From Microcaldota archaeon (GTDB taxonomy: Archaea > Micrarchaeota > Micrarchaeia > Micrarchaeales > Micrarchaeaceae), in NCBI GenBank assembly GCA_021836925.1, contig JAKBHG010000042.1:766-6117 (forward strand): 5,352 bases of DNA, given 5' to 3'. The position numbers and the translations under genes are program-made. Every line of letters begins with the position of its first letter. Position 1 is the stretch's first letter. Shown piece by piece: positions 1 through 5,352 of the stretch. The notes below the pieces were generated by a model, which saw nothing but the letters and a program-made list of their open reading frames with translations, did not search any database and was not told the DNA's origin.

Positions 1-546
1 AGTATAATGCATGGTATCCGTTCCATGCGTTATGACAATCCCCGAAGAACCATCATTCAGCTCATCCGCCACAGCCTCTGCTATCGATGCCCATTCCTTG
101 TATGTCATGTCCTCGCTTGCTATGCTGAAGAGATGCTTCACGTCTATGCTCGCTATCTCTGATATCTCGGGCACGCTGTGCAGCAGCTCCTCCGGCTTCG
201 TGAGCATGTAAACACCGCCGGTCTTGTAGTCTACCCTGCTCCCTATCGTGCCTCCGGTGTAGATTATCATCACTTTGGGCAGGCCCTTCGATGGCTTGAT
301 CTTCGCCTTCGGGAATGATATTTCCGAACTGCCGGCCTTCAGCCTCTCGATCTTGGCGCCCTTCCCGTAGATCATACCTATGTTGTAGCCGTTTTTCAGT
401 TTGACTACCACTGTGTCCTTGCTGCCTACTTCCGTTTTTGGCATGAGCTCGCCCTCGAGCGACATGCCGTCCAGCGTGACCTTCACGGTGTCGCCCTCCT
501 TGACACCCGCCTTCCTGAACGCGGCCTTCAGTTCATCAGAGTACAT
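1..546 (-). CDS. gatD: Glutamyl-tRNA(Gln) amidotransferase subunit D, N-terminal part (cut by window edge)
   Basis: GatD is the asparaginase-like subunit of archaeal GatDE. It releases ammonia from Gln (or Asn), which GatE uses to amidate Glu-tRNA(Gln) in the cytoplasm. The first 182 residues are visible and the frame is open to base 1. Residues 1-85 fit the small beta-barrel N-terminal domain of GatD. The asparaginase fold then starts with KVMIIYTGGTIGSRVDYKTG (91-110), where T100 matches the nucleophilic Thr of the TGGTI motif. SEDM (144-147) and HGTDTM (174-179) follow; T176 and D177 match the second catalytic pair. The catalytic Lys lies beyond the window. GatD proteins are usually about 420-450 residues, so more than half is missing. 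The TGGTI-SRVDY-TGGV context and the N-terminal extension separate it from a plain L-asparaginase. The ATG at 546 has a GGTGA ribosome site and starts 9 bases after the preceding stop, so the two genes are probably co-transcribed. Confidence 0.93.
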   Translation of the reverse strand, partial: MYSDELKAAFRKAGVKEGDTVKVTLDGMSLEGELMPKTEVGSKDTVVVKLKNGYNIGMIYGKGAKIERLKAGSSEISFPKAKIKPSKGLPKVMIIYTGGTIGSRVDYKTGGVYMLTKPEELLHSVPEISEIASIDVKHLFSIASEDMTYKEWASIAEAVADELNDGSSGIVITHGTDTMHYT

Positions 547-550
547 AAGC

Positions 551-555
551 TCACC
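551..555 (-). promoter_or_regulatory. Shine-Dalgarno site of gatD
   Basis: On the minus strand GGTGA directly follows the TAG stop of the upstream gene and sits four bases (GCTT) before the gatD ATG. It matches the archaeal anti-SD sequence and supports the start at 546. An internal gene of an operon that is translated from its own ribosome site is the usual archaeal arrangement. Confidence 0.75.
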
Positions 556-1842
556 CTAGTCCACTCCGATGCGCCCGTAGAGCACGTTGGAGGATACATC
601 ATCTATCGTGACATTGTAATGTGTACCTTCTTTAATAAATGGATTGCTGCCGCGCACCACTATCTGTTTGTAAGCCATGTTCCTGCCATTGTGTGAGCTC
701 TCGGTCGTCTCGGTTATCAGGGTGTCGTGGGTTTTGCCTATGTGCGTTTCGTTGATCTCCCTTTGCACCTTGCGGACGATCCTAGAGAGGTCGTTGCTCC
801 TCCTGTTTACGGTTTCCCGCGAGAGCTGCTGCATCTTCGATGCTGGCGCATGCGGACGCGCCCCGAATCTAGATATGTTGGTCACGTCCGGCTTCGCGCG
901 CTCGATGAACTCTGCAGTGTCGTCAAAATCGCCCTCCGTTTCTGTAGGGAATCCGACTATTATGTCAGTTTCGACAGTCACGTCGCGCAGCCTTGCCCTT
1001 ATCCGCCCGATCATGCTTTCCACGTCACTGACCGAATACCTCCTTTTCATGTCTTTCAGGACCCTGTCGCTGCCCGATTCTATGGGCACGTGCACGAACC
1101 TGTAGAACTTGTTGGACCTTTCCATTATCGAAAGCATATCATCAAGGTAGTCGCCCATGTGCTCTGGATTCATCATGCCTACCCTTACCTTGAAATCGCC
1201 CTCTGTGGCTTCTATGCGTTCCATGAGCCCCGTTATGTTGCTCCCCATGTCGCGCCCGTACGCGGCGCAGTCCTGGGACGAAAGGTCTATCTCGGATGCG
1301 CCGCTAGCGATTGAATAGCGTACCGCATTGAGTATGGATCCCTCCGGGAAGCTGTTGAGCGGGCCTCTCGCATGTTTGGTTTCGCAGAATGTGCATGCGC
1401 TCAGGCAGCCGTCGCTGATGGGCACTTTAGCTATCGTGCCGGTGCCGCTTCGCGGGAACAGCGTGGCCCTATCTAGTTTCCTGCGCCCGTCGATGACCTG
1501 CTTCTTTCCTATAACCATCCCTTTGACGGCGTCCGGAAGCATATCGATGTTCTGCGTTGTCACTATCCCAGCTTCCGGAAAGTGCTTCTCTATAAGGTCG
1601 CGATTGGCTCCTGCCATGCAGCCCGTGACTATTGTTTTCCTCCCTGCCTTCCTGAAATTGTCAAGCTCATAGAGTATCTTCTGGGCCGTGGCGCTCTTCA
1701 CCGTACAGCTGTTTATTATCACGATGTCTGAGTCGTCTATGCTCTCCGCAGCCCCTATTCCGGCGCAGCCCAGCACTGACTTCGCAATCTCGCTGTCCGC
1801 CTGGTTCAGGCTGCACCCATACGTTTTTATATATGCTCTCAT
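556..1842 (-). CDS. Radical SAM methylthiotransferase, archaeal e-MtaB/CDKAL1-like (tRNA t6A37 to ms2t6A37)
   Basis: A 428-residue protein of the MiaB/RimO/MtaB family, probably the enzyme that adds a methylthio group to t6A at tRNA position 37. The N-terminal UPF0004 domain has the three expected cluster cysteines: C10 (KTYGCSLNQ), C46 (NSCTV) and C75 (VTGCMAGA). The radical SAM core has C146-x3-C150-x2-C153 (CLSACTFC), then KHARGP, SSQDCAAYGRD (188-198), HVPIESGSD (251-259) and DIIVGFPTETEGDF (293-306). Residues 367-428 form a TRAM-like RNA-binding domain. The AAYGRD and RPHAPASKM (329-337) segments favour the MtaB/CDKAL1 branch over MiaB or RimO. The frame stays open upstream to an ATG at 1983, but that extension would cover the promoter and the 5' part of the opposite gene, and it places 47 unconserved residues before the family start MRAYIKTYGC, so I reject it. 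The gene has no Shine-Dalgarno site and a TATA-like box about 28 bases upstream, suggesting a leaderless mRNA. It is followed 9 bases later by gatD. Confidence 0.93.
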   Translation of the reverse strand: MRAYIKTYGCSLNQADSEIAKSVLGCAGIGAAESIDDSDIVIINSCTVKSATAQKILYELDNFRKAGRKTIVTGCMAGANRDLIEKHFPEAGIVTTQNIDMLPDAVKGMVIGKKQVIDGRRKLDRATLFPRSGTGTIAKVPISDGCLSACTFCETKHARGPLNSFPEGSILNAVRYSIASGASEIDLSSQDCAAYGRDMGSNITGLMERIEATEGDFKVRVGMMNPEHMGDYLDDMLSIMERSNKFYRFVHVPIESGSDRVLKDMKRRYSVSDVESMIGRIRARLRDVTVETDIIVGFPTETEGDFDDTAEFIERAKPDVTNISRFGARPHAPASKMQQLSRETVNRRSNDLSRIVRKVQREINETHIGKTHDTLITETTESSHNGRNMAYKQIVVRGSNPFIKEGTHYNVTIDDVSSNVLYGRIGVD

Positions 1843-1863
1843 GGAATTATAGTTAGATTTACG

Positions 1864-1874
1864 AATAAATATAA
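1864..1874 (-). promoter_or_regulatory. TATA box of the methylthiotransferase-gatD operon
   Basis: The minus strand reads TTATATTTATT here, preceded by a purine-rich AAAGAGA that could serve as BRE. Its centre (about 1870) is 28 bases from the ATG at 1842. Archaeal transcription usually starts about 25-28 bases downstream of the TATA centre, so the transcript would begin at or next to the start codon. The absence of GGTGA before that ATG (the sequence is CTATAATTCC) agrees with this. Inference from sequence only. Confidence 0.6.
1866..1873 (+). promoter_or_regulatory. TATA box of the zinc-finger gene, overlapping the opposite promoter
   Basis: The same AT-rich block reads TAAATATA on the plus strand, preceded by ACGAA, which resembles an archaeal BRE. 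Transcription would start near 1897, giving a leader of about 30 bases, consistent with the ribosome site seen before this gene. It is the only good TATA candidate in the 85-base divergent gap, so both directions may share one near-symmetric element. Confidence 0.45.
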
Positions 1875-1919
1875 TCTCTTTGCTTAGGCATTCGGGGCAG
1901 GGATTCTCTTCGTGAAAGC

Positions 1920-1924
1920 GTGAT
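1920..1924 (+). promoter_or_regulatory. Shine-Dalgarno site of the zinc-finger gene
   Basis: GTGAT lies three bases before the ATG at 1928. It overlaps the GGTGAT core seen at the other led genes of this window, although the first G is replaced by C (CGTGAT). It supports the start at 1928. Confidence 0.5.
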
Positions 1925-1927
1925 ATT

Positions 1928-2173
1928 ATGACAGTCAGATGCGAAAGGTGCAAGACAGAAGTATACAAGACGGAGTATTGCAATTACTGCGGCAGGACCA
2001 TATGCAACAGCTGCATGAAGTCCTCGAGCAGGGGCAGCCCGAAGCCGAACAGGCTCGTGATATGCAAGGACTGCTGGGGCAAGATGACCAAGAGGCGCTC
2101 CTTCAAGCATAAGAGGTCTCTTGTAACGGCCCTGGGCGCATCCGTAGTGCCCTCTTCGAAGCACGGAGGCTGA
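1928..2173 (+). CDS. Small eight-cysteine zinc-finger protein, FYVE/RING-like cysteine spacing
   Basis: An 81-residue protein that I cannot assign to a named gene. It has four CxxC knuckles: C5/C8 (CERC), C18/C21 (CNYC), C26/C29 (CNSC) and C46/C49 (CKDC), giving CX2C-X9-CX2C-X4-CX2C-X16-CX2C. This spacing, with CNYCGRTICNSC and the final VICKDCW, resembles the FYVE finger, which binds two zincs in cross-brace fashion. The basic R(R/K)HHC phosphoinositide-binding motif of true FYVE domains is absent (TEYC instead), so lipid binding is not implied. Residues 52-63 (KMTKRRSFKHKR) are strongly basic and could contact nucleic acid; the last 18 residues look unstructured. There is no signal peptide or membrane segment. 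Codon use (AAG, AGG, ATA) matches the neighbours. The gene is inverted between two minus-strand translation genes, and its stop is 2 bases from the ileS stop. The regular cysteine pattern makes it a real gene; the function is unknown. Confidence 0.82.
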   Translation: MTVRCERCKTEVYKTEYCNYCGRTICNSCMKSSSRGSPKPNRLVICKDCWGKMTKRRSFKHKRSLVTALGASVVPSSKHGG

Positions 2174-2175
2174 AA

Positions 2176-5100
2176 TCACTCTTTCGTCTCCTCTCTCTTT
2201 TCCTTCTTTATCCCTATGCGTACGTTTATACCATCGATGTCGAAGCCCTTTGCTTCTGCGCCATTAGGTATGCCGGCATGCGCCTTCTTCGCACCTACGT
2301 GCGCCATCACCTCCTTGAGCAGCGATGAGACCGCGGCGCCAATCTCGCCCGGCGCATCATAGTAAAGCTCGATCCTGTCCTTCTTCTTCATGTCCAACTC
2401 CTTCCTGTACATCTGCACCCTCCTCTCGAATTCACGCGCGAGGGCGCTGTCCCTCAAAGCCTTGTCCATCTCGGTGTCTATCGTTATGCGGCCGTATCTG
2501 AACGCTGCCTCGTCGGCAGCGCTCTCTATGGAGAAATGCTCTGGTTTGATTATGAAGTCCCCTTCCTCTGTGTTGAGGGTGTAGGCGTTTCCCGATGCCA
2601 TCGCGGCCTTGACCTCCTTCGGGTCCGCCTGCTTCAGCCTCTCCGCGACGAACTGGGCGCGTCCCTTGAATTCCGGCCCGAGCTTCGGGAAGTTGGGAAC
2701 GACCTTTTCTGTTGTGTCGCCTGAGACGCCGACCTTAACCTCTGCAGCATTTACGTAATCACCCACCATGTCCGACAGCTTCTCCATGCTTTCAAGGAGC
2801 GAGGCGTCCTTCAGCGATATCGTTGCGCTCTTTACCGGCCACCTCAGCTTGGCTCCGGATTTCTCCCTTGCGGAAAGTATTGCTGTTATCGCGTCTTTCG
2901 CCACCGCAAACGACTTTTCCGTCTCGACATCGATAAGCGCATCGGAGTGCTTGGGCCAGTCGCTCATGAAAATGCTACCGTTCCCCGAGCCGTCGTACAT
3001 GTCAAGGTATATCCTCTCTGTTATGAACGGCATTAGGGGCGAGAGCAGCACGATCGCCTCATGGAGCACGTAGTTGATTACGTCTATTTTCGCCTTTGCC
3101 TCCCTCTTGCCACCGTCGGTTATCCTCTTCTTCGCGATCTTGAGGTAGAACCTGCTGAAGTCTCCTACAATGAAAGATCTTACCTCTTCCGCGGCCACGT
3201 GAAGATCATATGCATCGTATGCAGCTGTCACCCTCTTTATGAGGCTGTTTATCCTAGAGATGACCCACCTGTCCTCGTGCGGCAGACCCTCGAGCGACCT
3301 CGGCTTCCTGACCCTCTTGGGTACGTAAGACATCGCCTGGGAATACTCCGCAAGCAGCTGCGATACGTTGTACAGCAGGTGTATGTCCCTTGCCGCGTCG
3401 CTTATCTCGCTTGCACTGTATATTATGTCGAGATGCTGCGTATGAGACAGGCTCCAAAGCCTGAATGCGTCCGCGCCTACCGTCTTGATGATATCCCCTG
3501 GGTCTACACCATTGCCGAGGCTCTTGTGCATCTCCCTGCCGTCGGTGCCGAGCATGAAGCCGTCGAACCCGCATGCGCGGTACGGCGATTTGCCGTACGC
3601 TATGTAGCCAGTCTTCAGCAACGATGAAAACCAACCCCTTAGCTGATCCCTCCCCTCGATTATGAAGTCTGCAGGGAACATCTTCTTGAACTCCTCTTTC
3701 GACAGTGAGGAAGTATGCGCCACCCCGGAGTCGAACCAGACGTCCGCTACGTCCGGTATCCTCCCCATGTGCGCCCCGCACTTGGGGCACTTTATCTTTA
3801 TCCCGTCTATGTGCGGCTTGTGCAGGTCCTTCATCCCCTCTACCTCCTTCACGTCGACCGCCTTCTCCTTTAGCTCATGCAGCGAACCTATCACCGTGAA
3901 TTCGCCGCAGGAGTCACATTTCCATATCGGCAGCGGCGTCCCCCAATATCTCTGCCTCGAGATGACCCAGTCAGGTGCCGTGCCGACTATTTCTTCCATA
4001 AAGCCTTCAACTTCTGGAGGGTACCACTTGACCTTCTTCACAGCCCTAATCAGCGGTTTCTTTATCTTCTGCATATTTATGAACCATTGTGGCATCGAGA
4101 GGAATATCAGCTTGGTCTTGCACCTCCAGCAGTGCGGATAACTGTGGGTTATGCTCGTCTCTAGAGCAAGGGCGCCCAGTCCTCTGAGATCTTCCATTAC
4201 CCTTTCGTTTGCCCCTCCCAGGACGCTCATGCCTTTGTATTCGCCAGCCTCTTCGGTGTAATTGCCCTGCTGGTCCACTGGCGAGAAGATTGGGATTTTT
4301 TTCTTCATGCCCAGCGCATAGTCGGCAGGACCATGGCCGGGGGCTATGTGGACCAGGCCGGTCCCCTCGTCGGCCGAGACGAATCCTTCTTCGGCCACGA
4401 CCTTATGGTATTTCCTGAATTCCATCTGTTTTGGTATCTTCCCTTCCAGTGGATTGATGTATCTGACTCCTTCGAGTTCGGAACCATAGAATTCAGCTTC
4501 TATTACCGCGCTTTCCTCGGCAGGCTTGAATACACTCTCGAACCTGCTCTTCAGCAGCACAAGGGACTTGCCTTCTACTTTTACCTTAACGTAGAGCTCT
4601 TTCGGGTCCGCTACTATCAACATGTTGGCCGGAAGGGTCCACGGCGTCGTGGTCCATATCAGCAGATATGTATCTGCGCCAAGATCCGCTTTCCCCGACT
4701 TCCCTGTGACCTTGAACGCCACATACACGCTCGCATCCGACTCTTCAGCGTATTCCACTTCGGGCCCCTGCTGCGAGACTGCCGTCTCGCAGTGAACACA
4801 ATAAGGTATGACCTTGTTATCCGTATATACCAGGCCCCTATCGGATGCCTTTTTCATGAAGCCCCATGAGTTCTCTATGTACTCATTCCTATATGGGATG
4901 TAAGCGTTCTCGAAATCGAGGGACGCGCCGAACCTGATGAACACCTCATCCATCTTTTTTTTGTATTGGTCTGCGTAGCTCCTGCATTTCTCCATGAACC
5001 TCTCGACACCCACCTTCGACTCTATCTCTTTCTTGGATGATATGCCGAGCTCCCTCTCTACCTTGTTTTCTATTGGGAGGCCATGAACGTCGTATCCGGC

Positions 5101-5325
5101 GCGGTCGTGCACATCATAGCCGCGGTATCTTCTGTACCTAAGGAACGCGTCTTTGGCTGACTTTACCCACACCTGGCCCACGTGCGGACTGCCGCTTGTG
5201 TACGGCGGCCCGTCGAGAAAGTAGAACTTCTTCTTGCCATGGTTCTTCTTGCGCACGAGCTCGTTCGTGCCGTTGCGCTTCCAGTGCGCAAGTATTTCCT
5301 CTTCGCTCTTGAGCAGGTCCAACAT
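2176..5325 (-). CDS. ileS: Isoleucyl-tRNA synthetase (IleRS), archaeal type
   Basis: A class Ia synthetase of 1049 residues, a normal full length, which charges tRNA-Ile with isoleucine in the cytoplasm. The HIGH motif appears as HVGQ (48-51) after LDGPPYTSGSP. GYDVHGLPIENKVERELGI (77-95) is the archaeal-style Ile-binding segment. The CP1 editing domain carries WTTTPWTLPAN (224-234) and GTGLVHIAPGHGPADY (321-336). H326 and D335 keep the nine-residue spacing of the editing His and Asp, so hydrolysis of Val-tRNA(Ile) should be retained. Two zinc-binding pairs of pairs are present: C176/C179 with C399/C402, and C470/C473 with C513/C516. WVISRQRYWGTPLPIW (453-468) and WFDSG (530-534) follow. KMSKS appears as EMHKS (598-602) before LGN. 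The anticodon-binding helices run from about 685 to 830, then a C-terminal domain with a charged KKEKREETKE end. I prefer the ATG at 5325 to the in-frame GTG at 5334, because that GTG is part of the GTGAT ribosome site. Confidence 0.97.
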   Translation of the reverse strand: MLDLLKSEEEILAHWKRNGTNELVRKKNHGKKKFYFLDGPPYTSGSPHVGQVWVKSAKDAFLRYRRYRGYDVHDRAGYDVHGLPIENKVERELGISSKKEIESKVGVERFMEKCRSYADQYKKKMDEVFIRFGASLDFENAYIPYRNEYIENSWGFMKKASDRGLVYTDNKVIPYCVHCETAVSQQGPEVEYAEESDASVYVAFKVTGKSGKADLGADTYLLIWTTTPWTLPANMLIVADPKELYVKVKVEGKSLVLLKSRFESVFKPAEESAVIEAEFYGSELEGVRYINPLEGKIPKQMEFRKYHKVVAEEGFVSADEGTGLVHIAPGHGPADYALGMKKKIPIFSPVDQQGNYTEEAGEYKGMSVLGGANERVMEDLRGLGALALETSITHSYPHCWRCKTKLIFLSMPQWFINMQKIKKPLIRAVKKVKWYPPEVEGFMEEIVGTAPDWVISRQRYWGTPLPIWKCDSCGEFTVIGSLHELKEKAVDVKEVEGMKDLHKPHIDGIKIKCPKCGAHMGRIPDVADVWFDSGVAHTSSLSKEEFKKMFPADFIIEGRDQLRGWFSSLLKTGYIAYGKSPYRACGFDGFMLGTDGREMHKSLGNGVDPGDIIKTVGADAFRLWSLSHTQHLDIIYSASEISDAARDIHLLYNVSQLLAEYSQAMSYVPKRVRKPRSLEGLPHEDRWVISRINSLIKRVTAAYDAYDLHVAAEEVRSFIVGDFSRFYLKIAKKRITDGGKREAKAKIDVINYVLHEAIVLLSPLMPFITERIYLDMYDGSGNGSIFMSDWPKHSDALIDVETEKSFAVAKDAITAILSAREKSGAKLRWPVKSATISLKDASLLESMEKLSDMVGDYVNAAEVKVGVSGDTTEKVVPNFPKLGPEFKGRAQFVAERLKQADPKEVKAAMASGNAYTLNTEEGDFIIKPEHFSIESAADEAAFRYGRITIDTEMDKALRDSALAREFERRVQMYRKELDMKKKDRIELYYDAPGEIGAAVSSLLKEVMAHVGAKKAHAGIPNGAEAKGFDIDGINVRIGIKKEKREETKE
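2179..2214 (+). terminator. Pyrimidine-rich tract after the zinc-finger gene, possible terminator
   Basis: Starting five bases after the plus-strand TGA, nearly every base for 36 bases is C or T, with T-runs at 2182-2184, 2198-2201 and 2207-2209. Archaeal RNA polymerase can terminate at U-rich tracts without a hairpin, so this could end the zinc-finger transcript. The tract is also simply the antisense of the Lys/Glu-rich ileS C-terminus, and its T-runs are short, so the call is weak. Confidence 0.25.
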
Positions 5326-5329
5326 GATT

Positions 5330-5334
5330 ATCAC
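5330..5334 (-). promoter_or_regulatory. Shine-Dalgarno site of ileS
   Basis: The minus strand reads GGATGTGATAATC before the ATG at 5325, with GTGAT four bases from the start codon, the same spacing as at gatD. It decides between the ATG at 5325 and the in-frame GTG at 5334. The remaining 18 bases to the window end show no clear TATA box, so the promoter lies outside the window. Confidence 0.6.
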
Positions 5335-5352
5335 ATCCGCGTATGGTCAGAA

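Noticed and set aside
677..1314. Long plus-strand frames (142 and 195 residues) opposite the methylthiotransferase
   Set aside because: Both are antisense to conserved radical SAM coding sequence, overlap each other in different frames and show no domain features.
1928..2173. AN1-type zinc finger as the identity of the small protein
   Set aside because: AN1 fingers need a distal pair of histidines and a final cysteine; here the second half has only cysteine pairs (C26/C29 and C46/C49), which fits FYVE/RING-like spacing better.
1859..2179. A 106-residue minus-strand open frame antisense to the zinc-finger gene
   Set aside because: It has no recognisable motif, and the opposite strand has a regular eight-cysteine protein with a ribosome site and promoter. 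It is a shadow frame.
3254..3790. A 178-residue minus-strand frame inside ileS
   Set aside because: It lies in another frame of the same strand as ileS, through the conserved catalytic region, and its Arg-rich low-complexity translation looks like out-of-frame coding sequence.
3061..4869. Several plus-strand frames of 60-190 residues opposite ileS
   Set aside because: They are antisense shadows of a continuous, fully conserved synthetase, with Arg/Pro/Tyr-rich composition and no motifs.
5323..5334. GTG at 5334 as the ileS start, adding three residues
   Set aside because: The GTG overlaps the GTGAT ribosome site that is correctly spaced for the ATG at 5325, and the extra residues are not a family feature.

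Overview
The window looks like a stretch of archaeal chromosome carrying translation genes. The evidence for an archaeon is: a GatD-type amidotransferase subunit (the GatDE enzyme is known only from archaea); a methylthiotransferase of the archaeal/eukaryotic e-MtaB (CDKAL1-like) type; an IleRS of archaeal type; a TATA/BRE-like element instead of -35/-10 boxes; and a mix of leaderless and GGTGA-type Shine-Dalgarno starts. Base composition is near 50% GC by eye, and ATA (Ile) and AGG/AGA (Arg) codons are frequent. A Thermoplasmata-like or DPANN/Micrarchaeota-like lineage is possible, but I cannot fix the taxon from this sequence alone.

Layout, read from the right-hand end: ileS lies on the minus strand (5325 down to 2176). 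A small plus-strand gene (1928-2173) follows; it encodes an 81-residue eight-cysteine zinc protein and meets ileS tail to tail with only 2 bases between the stop codons. An 85-base divergent promoter region (1843-1927) separates it from a minus-strand pair: the e-MtaB-like methylthiotransferase (1842 down to 556), then gatD 9 bases further on (546 down to base 1, cut by the window edge). There is no gene-free stretch longer than 85 bases. Bases 5335-5352, upstream of ileS, are too short to interpret.

Three of the four genes act on tRNA. IleRS charges tRNA-Ile. The e-MtaB-like enzyme is expected to methylthiolate t6A at position 37 of ANN-decoding tRNAs. GatD, with GatE (not in the window), converts Glu-tRNA(Gln) to Gln-tRNA(Gln). 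The zinc protein is the only unexplained gene: its cysteine spacing fits a FYVE/RING-like cross-brace finger with a basic tail. I see no mobile element, CRISPR array, RNA gene or obviously new multi-gene system. The main points of interest are the zinc protein, the compact divergent promoter, and a few substitutions in conserved enzyme motifs.
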